Notes: generated by a model not told the origin, from the letters alone. A stretch of 64,000 bases of DNA from Roseateles sp. DAIF2 (GCF_015624425.1 NZ_CP049919.1:3968001-4032000); one strand, 5' to 3'. Positions 10,065 to 18,714 are shown, numbered from the stretch's first letter. A program made the numbers and translations.

Positions 10065-10392
10065 GGCCCGGCTGGACCGCCTGTTCGTCGCGCTGGCCGA
10101 CGGCAACCGGCGCGGCATGGTCGACCGGCTCAGCGCCGGGCCGGCCTCGGTGTCCGAGCTGGCCAAACCGCTGGGCATCGCCCTGCCCTCGGCGCTGAAG
10201 CATCTGGCCCTGCTGGAGGCCGGCGGCATCGTCTGCTCCGAGAAAAGCGGCCGGGTGCGCACCTACCGCATCGCGCCCGAGGCCTTCGGCGCGCTGGAGG
10301 ACTGGGTCGCGCAGCGCAAGACGCAATGGCAGCGCCAGTTCGACCGGCTGGAGGCCTATCTGAGAGACACGCAGGAGGAAGACCAGGAATGA
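10033..10392 (+). CDS. ArsR-family transcriptional regulator
   Basis: A 119-residue winged-helix regulator. The DNA-binding core spans about residues 14-85 (LFVALADGNRRGMVDRL, then SVSELAKPLGIALPSALKHL) with a wing at GRVRTYRI. No CxC metal-binding pair is present in the recognition helix, so metal sensing by the classical ArsR site is unlikely. It overlaps the GST gene by 32 bases and the SRPBCC gene by 4 bases. ArsR-type regulators paired with an AHSA1/SRPBCC gene are a common two-gene module and usually repress their own operon. Confidence 0.88.
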   Translation: MPSPHAIAPPEARLDRLFVALADGNRRGMVDRLSAGPASVSELAKPLGIALPSALKHLALLEAGGIVCSEKSGRVRTYRIAPEAFGALEDWVAQRKTQWQRQFDRLEAYLRDTQEEDQE

Positions 10393-10883
10393 CGACGCTG
10401 ACCGACCCGACCCCACGCAGCGCCCGGCACACCAGCTTCGTGCTGGAGCGGCCGCTGCCGGCCACGCCGGCGCGGGTGTTCCGCGCCTGGGCCGACCCCG
10501 AGGCCAAGCGGCGCTGGTCCGACTGCCATGCCGGGAACGGCAGCCTGGACTACCGCGTGGACTTCCGCGTCGGCGGCCGCGAGTCCTACCGGGCCCGGCT
10601 GCCCGACGGCCGGCTGCTGGAGATCGAGAAGGTGTTCCTGGAGATCCTGCCGGCGGCGCGCATCCTGTTCGCCTACACGATGGTGGCCGACGGCCGCTCG
10701 CTGTCGGCCTCGCTGGTCACGGTCGAGTTCGAGGAGGCCGCGCCAGCCGGCACCCTGTTGCGCCTGACCGAGCAACTGGCCTATCTGGACGGCCACGAGG
10801 ATCTCGAGATGCGCCGCCGCGGCACCGCGGAGGGACTGGACCGGCTGCTGCTGGAAGTGGCCGACGCCGCACCCACCGGCTGA
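10389..10883 (+). CDS. SRPBCC / AHSA1-domain protein
   Basis: A 164-residue protein of the START-like SRPBCC (AHSA1, Hsp90-activator homology) family. Motifs typical of the group are RVFRAWADPEAKRRW near the start, DYRVDFRVGG, and a C-terminal helix with GTAEGLDRLL. The fold makes a hydrophobic cavity, and the usual ligand in this bacterial subgroup is unknown. Its start overlaps the regulator's stop (ATGA), so it is translationally coupled. The GST, the regulator and this protein may form a small unit for handling a lipophilic compound; that is inference. Confidence 0.87.
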   Translation: MTTLTDPTPRSARHTSFVLERPLPATPARVFRAWADPEAKRRWSDCHAGNGSLDYRVDFRVGGRESYRARLPDGRLLEIEKVFLEILPAARILFAYTMVADGRSLSASLVTVEFEEAAPAGTLLRLTEQLAYLDGHEDLEMRRRGTAEGLDRLLLEVADAAPTG

Positions 10884-10899
10884 GCACCGGCCCGCGGCC

Positions 10900-11130
10900 T
10901 CAGTGCAGGGCCAGGTTCAGCTGGTCGACGACCTCGGCCCAGTCGGCATCCTGGCGCAGCTCATCGCGCAGCAGCTGCGCCTGCGCCGGCGTCCAGAAGC
11001 TGGCCTCGGCCACCGGCGTGCCCGGCGGCAGGGGTCCATGCGAGCGGATGAATTGCCGGATCTCAGCCTCGCTCGACGGCAGGCCGAGTTGCTCGAACAG
11101 CTCGGAGAAACGGTGGAACATGGCTTCCAT
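10900..11130 (-). CDS. DUF2789 family protein
   Basis: A 76-residue acidic protein resembling the DUF2789 family: a helical start with FSELFEQLGLPSSEAEI, then LPPGTPVAEASFWTPAQAQLL and the family-typical end DADWAEVVDQLN. There is no signal peptide or membrane segment. The function of the family is not known to me. It is convergent with the SRPBCC gene (16 bases apart) and lies downstream of the dehydrogenase gene on the same strand, with a 58-base gap. Confidence 0.75.
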   Translation of the reverse strand: MEAMFHRFSELFEQLGLPSSEAEIRQFIRSHGPLPPGTPVAEASFWTPAQAQLLRDELRQDADWAEVVDQLNLALH

Positions 11131-11188
11131 CTGCGGGCTCCCGGTCGGACGACGATGAAGGCCAAGCGTAGCGCATCGGCCGCCCGGC

Positions 11189-12217
11189 TCAGAAGTGGAT
11201 CAGCAGCTTGCCCACCAGTTTCCCCTCGGCCAGCAGCGCGAAGGCCTCGCCATGCTCGGACCAGCCGAACTCGCGCGCGATGACCGGCTCGACGCGGTGC
11301 GCCTCCAGCGCCCGGTTCAGCGCCTCGAAATCGCGCCGCGAGCCGACCGTGTGCCCCAGCAGCCGCGCGCGCTTGGCGATGAACAGGCTCTTGATGTCCA
11401 GCGCGATTTCCGCCCCGCCCAGGTAGCCGACCATCGCGATGCTGCCGTTGACCGCCAGCGCCCGGGCCGACTGGGCGAAGCTGGCGCGCCCGCCGACCTC
11501 GACGACCAGATCCGCGCCGCGCCCGCCGGTCAGGACCAGGGCCTGCTCGCCCCAGTCGGAATGGCGGCCGCGGTCGATGCACAGATCGGCGCCCAGCGCC
11601 GCGGCGCGCGCCGCCCGCGTGGCATCGGCGGCCACCACCAGGGTCTGCAGGCCGAACAGCGGCGCCAGCTGCAGCACGAACAGCGACACGCCGCCCAGCC
11701 CCTGGACCAGCACCCGCTGGCCGGGTCGCAGCCCGGCCTCGTCCAGCACCCGCCAGGCCGTCAGCGCGGCAATCGGCAGGCAGGCCGCGGCCGCACCCAG
11801 ATGGCGCGGCACCCGCACCAGCTCGCGCTCCGGCAGCGCCACATACTCCCGGTACATGCCGTCGCGCCCGGCGCCCAGTTGGCCGGCGAAGAAGCGCGGC
11901 TCAAAGGCGCCGTCCTGCCAGTCGGGAAAGAACAGCGGCGATACCCGCTCACCAACGGCGAACGCCGTGGCCCCCTGCCCCAGCGCCACCACCTCGCCCA
12001 CCGCGTCCGACACCGGGATCAACGGCAGGCTCACCGGCATCGCATAGCGGCCGTTCACGATCTCCAGGTCGCGGTGGTTCAGCGCCACCGCCTGCAGCCG
12101 CACCAGCACCTCGCCCGGGCCGGGCTCCGGCATCGGCAGGCGGACCTCGCGCAGGCCATCCGGGCCGAACTGCTGCAGCTGCAGCGCTCTCATCGTCGTC
12201 ATGGTCGTCGTCGTCAT
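11189..12217 (-). CDS. Zinc-type alcohol dehydrogenase-like oxidoreductase
   Basis: A 342-residue medium-chain dehydrogenase/reductase. The GroES-like N-terminal half holds PGPGEVLVRLQAVALNHRDLE, and the Rossmann half holds VQGLGGVSLFVLQLA. The usual catalytic-zinc Cys and the GHE motif are absent (the corresponding region reads PVSDAVGEVVALG), so it is more likely a zinc-free NAD(P)H-linked reductase. The start is the first of three closely spaced Met codons and follows aaggaag. It is divergent from a LysR regulator across 102 bases, an arrangement that usually means the regulator controls it. The substrate is unknown. Confidence 0.85.
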   Translation of the reverse strand: MTTTTMTTMRALQLQQFGPDGLREVRLPMPEPGPGEVLVRLQAVALNHRDLEIVNGRYAMPVSLPLIPVSDAVGEVVALGQGATAFAVGERVSPLFFPDWQDGAFEPRFFAGQLGAGRDGMYREYVALPERELVRVPRHLGAAAACLPIAALTAWRVLDEAGLRPGQRVLVQGLGGVSLFVLQLAPLFGLQTLVVAADATRAARAAALGADLCIDRGRHSDWGEQALVLTGGRGADLVVEVGGRASFAQSARALAVNGSIAMVGYLGGAEIALDIKSLFIAKRARLLGHTVGSRRDFEALNRALEAHRVEPVIAREFGWSEHGEAFALLAEGKLVGKLLIHF

Positions 12218-12296
12218 TCGCTTCCTTGCTTGTCGCTCGAGCGGCCAGTGTTGACCCCGCCCGCTGCGTCCACAAGCCGCCTGGCGGATACTGATC

Positions 12297-12312
12297 GTTT
12301 CCCCAAGGAAAC
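12297..12312. promoter_or_regulatory. Palindrome in the dehydrogenase/LysR intergenic region
   Basis: The 16-base element gtttccccaaggaaac has perfect 6-base arms around a 4-base centre and ends 8 bases before the LysR start codon. It includes the likely ribosome site of the LysR gene. It could be an autoregulatory operator or a coincidental hairpin over the ribosome site. Confidence 0.35.
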
Positions 12313-12319
12313 AAAACTC

Positions 12320-13261
12320 ATGGCATCGGACCCGACCCTGGCGCTGCATGAACGCATGGCGGCGCTAGCCGTTTTCGCCAGCGTGGTCGAGGCCGGCAGC
12401 CTGACCGCGGCGGCCGAGCGGCTGGCGCTCAGCAAGTCCGCCGTTAGCAAGCAGCTGACGCAGCTGGAACAGGCCTTGGGCGTGCAGCTGCTGCGGCGCA
12501 CGACGCGCCGGCTGGGTCTGACCGATGCCGGTCAGGCCTTCTTCGAGCGCGCCGCCGGCGCCACGGCGCTATGCCGCGAGGCCCATGCCACGGTGGCCGA
12601 GCTGGCCCGGCGGCCGCAGGGGCTGCTGCGCATCAGTGCCCCGGTGGCCTGGGGCAAGCAGGTGCTGGCACCGCTGCTGCCGGCCTTCCTGGACGCTCAC
12701 CCGGGTCTGCGCCTGCGTCTGCACCTGAGCGACCGGCCGGTGGAGCTGACCGACGAGGGCTACGAGCTGGCGATCCGTCAGGCCCGCGTGCTGCCCGAGG
12801 GCCTGGTGGCGCGCCGGCTCGGCCGCATCGACTACCTGCTGTGCGCGGCACCCGCGCTGCGCCTGCCGCCGGACGACCCGCAGGCGCTGCTGACCCTGGA
12901 CTGCCTCAAGTACGGCGATGGCGACAGCGAGCGCCCCTGGCGCTTTTTGCACCCGGCCGACGGCCGGCGCATCGAGCTGCCGGTGCGGACCCGGCTGATG
13001 GTCAACAGCAGCGAGGTGCTGCTCGCCGCGGCGCTGGACGGGCTGGGCCCGGTCCTGCTGCCGCGGCACCTGGCGCAGTCGGCCCTGGACCAGGGGCGGC
13101 TGCGCCGACTGCTGCCCGGCTGGGAGGCCGAAGCGCCGGTGCCGGCCGAGCTCTGGGCCGTCTGGCATCCGGACCGCCACCGCGCGCCAAAACGCCGCGC
13201 CTTCGTCGATTTCCTGGCCGCGCGCCTGCCGGCGCCGGAGGCTTGGCCGAGCTCGGGTTAA
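12320..13261 (+). CDS. LysR-family transcriptional regulator
   Basis: A 313-residue regulator. The winged helix-turn-helix spans about residues 12-70 (FASVVEAGSLTAAAERL, then SKSAVSKQLTQLE), followed by a linker helix and a substrate-binding domain from about residue 95 (GLLRISAPVAWGKQVLAPLL). It belongs to the CrgA-like branch of LysR proteins. It is transcribed away from the adjacent dehydrogenase gene, its probable target. The start follows aaggaaac. The inducer is unknown. Confidence 0.9.
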   Translation: MASDPTLALHERMAALAVFASVVEAGSLTAAAERLALSKSAVSKQLTQLEQALGVQLLRRTTRRLGLTDAGQAFFERAAGATALCREAHATVAELARRPQGLLRISAPVAWGKQVLAPLLPAFLDAHPGLRLRLHLSDRPVELTDEGYELAIRQARVLPEGLVARRLGRIDYLLCAAPALRLPPDDPQALLTLDCLKYGDGDSERPWRFLHPADGRRIELPVRTRLMVNSSEVLLAAALDGLGPVLLPRHLAQSALDQGRLRRLLPGWEAEAPVPAELWAVWHPDRHRAPKRRAFVDFLAARLPAPEAWPSSG

Positions 13262-13322
13262 AATTGCTTGCAAATCATGGGCTTAGGAATCCACCCGAGC
13301 CCTCTTTGCGCGCTCTTCTCAC

Positions 13323-13943
13323 ATGGAATATCCCGGCAATCTGTTCGTCGTCGCCGCGCCCAGCGGCGCCGGCAAGTCCAGTCTGGTCAAGGCTTTGCTG
13401 GAGCTGGACGCCAAGCTGGCGGTCTCGGTCTCGCACACCTCCCGCGGGCCGCGCGGCCAGGAGCAGCATGGCCGCGAATACTGGTTCATCAGCCCCGACG
13501 AGTTCCGCGCCAAGGTGGCGCATGGCGACTTCTTCGAATGGGCCGAGGTGCATGGCAACCTCTACGGCACCTCGCGCGCCGGCATCGAGAAACGCCTGGC
13601 CGATGGCGAGGACGTGGTGCTGGAGATCGATTTCCAGGGCGCGCTGCAGATCAAGCAGCTGTTCCCCCACGCGGTGCTGATCTTCATCCTGCCGCCCAGC
13701 TGGGAGGAACTGATGCAGCGCCTGAACCGCCGTGGCGACACCGCACCCGAGGTGATCGCCCAGCGCATGGCCAATGCCCGCGTTGAGGTGGCGCAGGCCC
13801 AGCATTTCGATTTCGTGGTGGTCAACGCGGTGTTCGACACCGCGGTTTTCGACCTGAAAACCATTGTCCACGCACAGCGGTTAAAATACGCCGCCCAGCG
13901 CCGCAACCGCTCCGCCGTGTTCCGCGCGCTCGATCTCCCCTGA
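13323..13943 (+). CDS. gmk: Guanylate kinase
   Basis: A 206-residue enzyme that phosphorylates GMP to GDP with ATP, an essential step in guanine nucleotide supply. The P-loop is APSGAGKSS (residues 12-20). GMP-binding motifs follow: [11 protein letters not shown] and EYWFI, then [13 protein letters not shown], and the lid with [17 protein letters not shown]. It is the first gene of the gmk-rpoZ-spoT block, an order that links GTP synthesis to ppGpp metabolism. A ggttaaaatt element lies about 65 bases upstream. Confidence 0.97.
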   Translation: MEYPGNLFVVAAPSGAGKSSLVKALLELDAKLAVSVSHTSRGPRGQEQHGREYWFISPDEFRAKVAHGDFFEWAEVHGNLYGTSRAGIEKRLADGEDVVLEIDFQGALQIKQLFPHAVLIFILPPSWEELMQRLNRRGDTAPEVIAQRMANARVEVAQAQHFDFVVVNAVFDTAVFDLKTIVHAQRLKYAAQRRNRSAVFRALDLP

Positions 13944-13965
13944 ACCACAAGACCTGGAAACCGCC

Positions 13966-14169
13966 ATGGCCCGCATCACCGTCGAAGATTGCCTGACCAA
14001 GATCCCCAACCGCTTCCAGCTGGTTCTGGCCGCCACCTACCGCGCCCGCATGCTGAGCCAGGGCCACACGCCCAAGATCGAAAGCAAGAACAAGCCCGGT
14101 GTGACCGCGCTGCGCGAGATCGCCGCCGGCGAAGTCGGCGTCGAGATGCTGCGCAAGGTGCCGGTCTAA
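13966..14169 (+). CDS. rpoZ: RNA polymerase omega subunit
   Basis: A 67-residue protein with the omega signature [20 protein letters not shown] and [11 protein letters not shown]. Omega binds the beta-prime subunit, helps assemble RNA polymerase, and in proteobacteria forms part of a ppGpp-binding site. It begins 22 bases after gmk and is followed by a hairpin with a T-rich tail before spoT, so transcript levels of the two neighbours may differ. Confidence 0.97.
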   Translation: MARITVEDCLTKIPNRFQLVLAATYRARMLSQGHTPKIESKNKPGVTALREIAAGEVGVEMLRKVPV

Positions 14170-14188
14170 GCCGCACCCGCCCCCACTC

Positions 14189-14230
14189 GGGCGCCCGGGC
14201 CGCAAGGCCTCGGCGCCCGTTGTCGTTTTA
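14189..14230 (+). terminator. Intrinsic terminator candidate between rpoZ and spoT
   Basis: A G+C-rich stem (gggcgcccgggcc against ggcctcggcgccc, loop gcaa, 14189-14218) is followed by gttgtcgtttta. This looks like a Rho-independent terminator or attenuator that would separate gmk-rpoZ from spoT. The T-tract is interrupted, so readthrough is likely. Confidence 0.55.
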
Positions 14231-14290
14231 GGGAACGCCGGGCTTGGCCTCATGCCCGACGCAGGGGCAGCGATCGGTTAAATTCCAAGC

Positions 14291-16591
14291 ATGGGTCTCC
14301 GATCATTTGCCGCCTCCCTGCCCGCCGCCCTGTCCGGCCTGTCCGGGGGGCTGCCCAGCCTGCGCACCCCGCCCGCCGCCGAGCCCAGCCCGGCCGAGGC
14401 GGCCTCGTTCGACGCGCTGGTGCATCGCCTGGCCTATCTGCCCAAGGCCGACATCAAGCGCATCCGCGAGGCCTACAAGTTCGCCGACGAGGCCCATCTG
14501 GGTCAGATGCGCGCCAGCGGCGAGCCCTACATCACCCATCCGATCGCGGTGGCCGGCATCTGCGCCGAATGGCGCCTGGACGCCCAGGCCATCATGGCGG
14601 CGCTGATGCACGACTCGATGGAGGACTGCGGCGTCACCAAGGCCGAGCTGATCGAGCGCTTCGAGGCGCCGACCGCCGAGCTGGTCGACGGCCTGACCAA
14701 GCTGGACAAGCTGCAGTTCTCGACCCGCGAGGAATCGCAGGCAGAGTCCTTCCGCAAGATGCTGCTGGCGATGGCGCGCGACGTGCGCGTGATCCTGATC
14801 AAGCTGGCCGACCGTCTGCACAATATGCGCACGATGGGCGCGATGGCGCCGGACAAACGGCGCCGCATCGCACGCGAGACCCTGGACATCTATGCGCCGA
14901 TCGCGCATCGCCTGGGTCTGAACCAGATCTACCGCGAGCTGCAGGAGCTCTCCTTCAGCTTCATCAACCCCTGGCGCCATGCCGCGCTGTCCAAGGCGAT
15001 CGGCAAGGCGCGCGGCAACCGCCGCGACCTGGTCTCGCGCATCGAGCGCGACGTGGTCAAGGCCTTCACCGAGGCCGGCATCAAGGTGGAGATCCAGGGC
15101 CGCGAGAAGACCCTGTTCTCGATCTACAAGAAGATGAAGGACAAACACCTGAGCTTCGCGCAGGTGAGCGACATCTTCGGATTCCGCATCATCGTCGACG
15201 AGCTGCCCAGTTGCTATCTCTCGCTGGGCGTGCTGCACCAGCTCTACAAGCCGCAGCCGGGCCGCTTCAAGGACTACATCGCGATCCCCAAGCCCAACGG
15301 CTACCAGTCGCTGCACACCACCCTGGTCAGCCCGCTGGGCACGCCGGTGGAGTTCCAGATGCGCACCGAGACCATGCACCTGGTGGCCGAAAAGGGCGTG
15401 GCCGCGCATTGGATGTACAAGAGCAGCGCCCAGCATCCGAACGGCCAGGCCACCCAGCAGCTGGGCGCGCATTGGCTGCAGTCGCTGATCGACATCCAGG
15501 ACGAGACGCGCGACGCCAACGAGTTCCTCGAACACGTCAAGATCGACCTGTTCCCCGACGCGGTCTACGTCTTCACGCCCAAGTCCAAGATCATGGCCCT
15601 GCCCAAGGGCGCGACGCCGGTGGACTTCGCCTACGCGATCCACTCCGACGTCGGCGACCATTGCGTGGCCGCGCAGATCAACGGCGAGCCGGTGCCGCTG
15701 CGCACCGAGCTGCGCAGCGGCGACGTGATCGAGATCGTCACCGCCGCCGGCGCGCGGCCGAACCCGGCCTGGCTCAGCTTCGTGCGCACCGGCCGCGCCC
15801 GCTCCAAGATCCGCCATTTCCTGAAGAACCTGGAGCAGGAAGAGTCGCGCGACCTGGGCGAGAAGATGCTGGCCCAGGCGCTGCGCGCGGAAGGCCTGGC
15901 CCTGCCCAGCCTGGACGACGACGAGCAGGCCGCCGCCCAGCTCTGGCAGCAGCTGGCGCGCTGGGCCGGCAACCGCCATGTCGACGAACTGCTGGTCGAG
16001 GTGGGCCTGGGGCGCAAGATCGCCTCCATCGTCGCAAAAAAACTGGCCCGCATGCTGGCCGAGCAGGGCCAGCGGCCGGACGCGGTGATGCTCAGCATGG
16101 GCCGCTTCGTCCACGACGATGCGCCGGCCCAGGGTCAGGTCATGCTGGACGGCAGCGAGGGCGCCTCGGTGCGCCTGGCCCCCTGCTGCCGCCCGATTCC
16201 CGGCGACGAGATCAAGGGCTATCTGGGCCGCGGCGAGGGCCTGGTGGTGCACACCACCGAATGCGCGGTCGGCCGGCGCCTGTTTCAGCGCGATGCCGAG
16301 CATTGGATCGCGGTCAGCTGGGCCGACGAGCTGAGCCGCAGCTTCGAGGCCGGCGTCTCCGTGCTGCTGAACAACGGCAAGGGCGTGCTGGCGCAGGTGG
16401 CGCAGGCCGTCAGCGCCGCCGAGGCCGACATCACCCATATCTCGATGAGCGACGAGTCGCAGCAGCGCGAAACGGCCGAGATGAGCCTGCTGCTGTCGGT
16501 GCGCGACCGGCTGCACCTGGCCGATGTGCTGCGCACCCTCAAGCGCAGCCCCTCCGTGCTGCGCGTCTGGCGCGTCAAGCCCCAGGCCTGA
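14291..16591 (+). CDS. spoT: Bifunctional (p)ppGpp synthetase/hydrolase
   Basis: A 766-residue RelA/SpoT homologue. The hydrolase domain has an intact HD site (HDSMED, residues 107-112). The synthetase domain has RFKD at 325-328, the RxKD form found in bifunctional enzymes, followed by NGYQSLHT. A TGS domain (YVFTPKSKIMALPKG, about residue 410) and a C-terminal ACT domain follow. It makes and degrades ppGpp, the stringent-response alarmone. A ggttaaatt element ends only about 7 bases before the start codon; if it is the -10, the transcript from it would be nearly leaderless. Confidence 0.96.
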   Translation: MGLRSFAASLPAALSGLSGGLPSLRTPPAAEPSPAEAASFDALVHRLAYLPKADIKRIREAYKFADEAHLGQMRASGEPYITHPIAVAGICAEWRLDAQAIMAALMHDSMEDCGVTKAELIERFEAPTAELVDGLTKLDKLQFSTREESQAESFRKMLLAMARDVRVILIKLADRLHNMRTMGAMAPDKRRRIARETLDIYAPIAHRLGLNQIYRELQELSFSFINPWRHAALSKAIGKARGNRRDLVSRIERDVVKAFTEAGIKVEIQGREKTLFSIYKKMKDKHLSFAQVSDIFGFRIIVDELPSCYLSLGVLHQLYKPQPGRFKDYIAIPKPNGYQSLHTTLVSPLGTPVEFQMRTETMHLVAEKGVAAHWMYKSSAQHPNGQATQQLGAHWLQSLIDIQDETRDANEFLEHVKIDLFPDAVYVFTPKSKIMALPKGATPVDFAYAIHSDVGDHCVAAQINGEPVPLRTELRSGDVIEIVTAAGARPNPAWLSFVRTGRARSKIRHFLKNLEQEESRDLGEKMLAQALRAEGLALPSLDDDEQAAAQLWQQLARWAGNRHVDELLVEVGLGRKIASIVAKKLARMLAEQGQRPDAVMLSMGRFVHDDAPAQGQVMLDGSEGASVRLAPCCRPIPGDEIKGYLGRGEGLVVHTTECAVGRRLFQRDAEHWIAVSWADELSRSFEAGVSVLLNNGKGVLAQVAQAVSAAEADITHISMSDESQQRETAEMSLLLSVRDRLHLADVLRTLKRSPSVLRVWRVKPQA

Positions 16592-16599
16592 ACCTGAGG

Positions 16600-16637
16600 C
16601 CCCTCGCCCGCGGGTACGCGGGCGATCCCCCGAGGGG
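16600..16637. repeat. Structured palindromic repeat, copy A
   Basis: Outer arms cccctcg and cgagggg enclose an inner hairpin cccgcg-ggta-cgcggg. A second copy at 52491-52530 keeps the outer arms and the ggta loop but has a different, still complementary inner stem. This copy begins 8 bases after the spoT stop codon and may also act as a transcription end or mRNA-stabilising hairpin. Confidence 0.7.
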
Positions 16638-16708
16638 ATGCCGACGGCCATGGGGCAGCCCCAACAACCGTCGGCCGGAGTCGTTCTTGGGGCGGCCCGG
16701 CGAACGAC

Positions 16709-17275
16709 TCAATCCGGCCGGCCGGGTGCCGGGTAGCTGACCTCCAGCACCTCCAAGCGCTCGACGCCGCCCGGCGTCATCAGCTGCACCTCGTCGCCCT
16801 CCCGCGCCTTCAGCAGCGCGCGCGCGATCGGCGAGATCCATGACACTTCGCCGGCCAGGCTGTCACTCTCGTCGATACCCTTGATCGTGATCGTGCGCTC
16901 CTCGCCACGGCTGTTGGCATAGGTGACGGTGGCGCCGAAGAAGATCTGGTCGCTGCCATGGTGGGCGCTCGGGTCGGCCACCTCGGCGATGTCCAGGCGC
17001 TTGGTCAGGAAGCGCAGGCGGCGGTCGATCTCGCGCAGGCGCTTCTTGCCGTAGAGGTAGTCGCCGTTCTCCGAGCGGTCGCCGTTCTTCGCGGCCCAGG
17101 AGACGATTTCGACGATCTTGGGCCGCTCCACATCCAGCAGCTCCATGAACTCGGCGCGCAGCCGCGCATAGCCCTGCGGCGTCATGTAGTTGCGCGTGCC
17201 CTGCGGCAGGGCCGGCAGGCCGATGTCCTCGTCGTCCTCGTCCTGCGTGCTTTCCTTGGTGAATGCCTTGCTCAT
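16709..17275 (-). CDS. greB: Transcription elongation factor GreB
   Basis: This is a 188-residue Gre factor. An N-terminal coiled coil (TPQGYARLRAEFMELL, then KNGDRSENGDYLYGKKRLREIDRRL) carries the acidic tip that reaches into the RNA polymerase channel and stimulates cleavage of backtracked RNA. A C-terminal FKBP-like domain follows (GATVTYANSRGEERTI). The YLYGKKRLREIDRRLRFL stretch is typical of GreB rather than GreA. The acidic, Asp/Glu-rich N-terminal tail is longer than in E. coli GreB. It is divergent from the CoA-transferase gene (43-base gap) and convergent with spoT. Confidence 0.94.
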   Translation of the reverse strand: MSKAFTKESTQDEDDEDIGLPALPQGTRNYMTPQGYARLRAEFMELLDVERPKIVEIVSWAAKNGDRSENGDYLYGKKRLREIDRRLRFLTKRLDIAEVADPSAHHGSDQIFFGATVTYANSRGEERTITIKGIDESDSLAGEVSWISPIARALLKAREGDEVQLMTPGGVERLEVLEVSYPAPGRPD

Positions 17276-17318
17276 GGCGTGTATTGTCTCGCCATCAAAA
17301 AGCCCCGAGGAGACAAGC

Positions 17319-18455
17319 ATGATGGCGCCATCCGGCCCCCTGAGCGGACTGCGCGTGGTCGAGTTCGCCGGCATCGGGCCCGGGCCCTTCGCCGGCATGC
17401 TGCTGGCCGACATGGGGGCCGAGGTGGTCGTGATCGAGCGCCCCGCCGCGCTGCGCACCCTGGGCGCCGGCGAGGCGATGAACCGCGGCAAGCGCTCGAT
17501 CTGCCTGGACCTGAAGCAGCCCGAGGCGCTGGCCGCGGTGCGCGCCCTGGTGCTGGGCGCCGATGCGCTGATCGAAGGCTACCGACCCGGCGTGATGGAG
17601 CGCCTGGGCCTGGGGCCGGCGGACTTCGAGGCCGCGCATCCGCGTCTGGTCTACGGCCGCGTCACCGGCTGGGGCCAGACCGGCCCGCTGGCGCAGGCGG
17701 CCGGCCATGACATCAACTATGTGGCGCTGACCGGCGCGCTGTCGATCGCGACGCGCGCGGGCACTCCGCCCAGCCTGCCGGCGACCCTGCTGGGCGACAT
17801 AGCCGGCGGCGCGATGTTCCTGGCCTTCGGCGTGGTCTGCGCGCTGCTGGAGGCGCGGCGCTCGGGCCGCGGCCAGGTGGTCGACGCGGCGATGGTGGAC
17901 GGCGTCTCCTGCCTGACGGCGCTGATCCATTCGCTGCGCGGCGGCGGGTTGTGGAGCGACGATCCGGCGCGCAACTTCTTCCTGCACCAGTCGCCCTTCT
18001 ACGATTGTTTCGAATGCGCGGACGGCGGCCATCTGAGCCTGGGTGCGATCGAGCCGCCCTTCTACCGCGAGTTGCTGCAGCGACTCGGGCTGGAGGACGA
18101 GGATCCCGCCCGACAGTACCGCGCGCAGGACTGGCCACGCCTGCGCGAGCGCGTGGCCGCCCGGCTGCGCGAGAAGAACCGCGACGAATGGGCCGCGCTG
18201 CTGGAGGGCACGGACGCCTGCGCGGCGCCGGTGCTGAGCCTGGCCGAGGCGGCGGCACATCCGCATCAGCGTGCCCGCGGCAACTTCGTCGAGGTGGCGC
18301 CGGGTCAATGGCAGCCGGCGGCCGCGCCGCGCTTCTCGCGCACCCCGCCGCGCGCGCCGCAGGTGGGTCCGGCCGCCGGTGCGCACACGCGCGAACTGCT
18401 GGCCGAGCTGGGGCTGGAGGCCGGCGCGATCGAGCGCCTGGCCGGCACGGCTTGA
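17319..18455 (+). CDS. CaiB/BaiF-family CoA-transferase or alpha-methylacyl-CoA racemase
   Basis: A 378-residue class III CoA-transferase fold protein. Family motifs include LSGLRVVEFAGIGPGPFAG, MGAEVVVIE, and RLVYGRVTGWGQTGP followed by GHDINY; in alpha-methylacyl-CoA racemases the Asp of GHDINY is catalytic. The presence of GHDINYVALTGAL favours a racemase (Amacr/Mcr-type) over a formyl-CoA transferase. Such enzymes invert the 2-methyl centre of branched acyl-CoAs before beta-oxidation. Two adjacent ATG codons follow gaggag; the first is used here. A strong hairpin terminator lies 24 bases after the stop. Confidence 0.88.
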   Translation: MMAPSGPLSGLRVVEFAGIGPGPFAGMLLADMGAEVVVIERPAALRTLGAGEAMNRGKRSICLDLKQPEALAAVRALVLGADALIEGYRPGVMERLGLGPADFEAAHPRLVYGRVTGWGQTGPLAQAAGHDINYVALTGALSIATRAGTPPSLPATLLGDIAGGAMFLAFGVVCALLEARRSGRGQVVDAAMVDGVSCLTALIHSLRGGGLWSDDPARNFFLHQSPFYDCFECADGGHLSLGAIEPPFYRELLQRLGLEDEDPARQYRAQDWPRLRERVAARLREKNRDEWAALLEGTDACAAPVLSLAEAAAHPHQRARGNFVEVAPGQWQPAAAPRFSRTPPRAPQVGPAAGAHTRELLAELGLEAGAIERLAGTA

Positions 18456-18479
18456 CAGAAAGCGAAGCCGGAAAAGACG

Positions 18480-18507
18480 AAGGGCCTGTGATCGCTCACA
18501 GGCCCTT
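18480..18507. terminator. Bidirectional intrinsic terminator between the racemase gene and tRNA-Arg
   Basis: A perfect 12-base stem (aagggcctgtga / tcacaggccctt) with loop tcgc. It is followed on the plus strand by gtccgtttcttgtt and on the minus strand by cgtcttttcc, so it can stop transcripts of the racemase gene from the left and the tRNA genes from the right. Confidence 0.8.
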
Positions 18508-18524
18508 GTCCGTTTCTTGTTATT

Positions 18525-18601
18525 TGGTGCGGCTGGCAGGATTCGAACCCACGACCCCTTGGTTCGTAGCCAAGTACTCTATCCAACTGAGCTACAGCCG
18601 C
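18525..18601 (-). tRNA. tRNA-Arg (anticodon ACG), second copy in transcription order
   Basis: On the minus strand the cloverleaf reads cleanly: acceptor GCGGCTG pairing with CAGCCGC, D-arm with AGCTCAGTTGGATAGAGT, anticodon stem CTTGG/CCAAG around CTACGAA (anticodon ACG), T-arm with GGTTCGAATCC, and an encoded CCA end. It is 77 bases long with CCA. The ACG anticodon, with A34 converted to inosine by TadA, reads CGU, CGC and CGA. The sequence is identical to the copy at 18715-18791. Confidence 0.97.
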
Positions 18602-18714
18602 ACGACTTAACTTTCACTTTCTACTTCGGTCACCGCCTCGTCGTGGTAAGGCATTGACCTGACTTTCTGAATCCCGAGAGCGTCTTGAATTTCTTCTCGA
18701 CCCTCTCGATATTC

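Noticed and set aside
17319..18455. Formyl-CoA transferase for the CaiB-family gene
   Set aside because: GHDINYVALTGAL and the overall pattern fit alpha-methylacyl-CoA racemases better, and no oxalyl-CoA decarboxylase gene is near.
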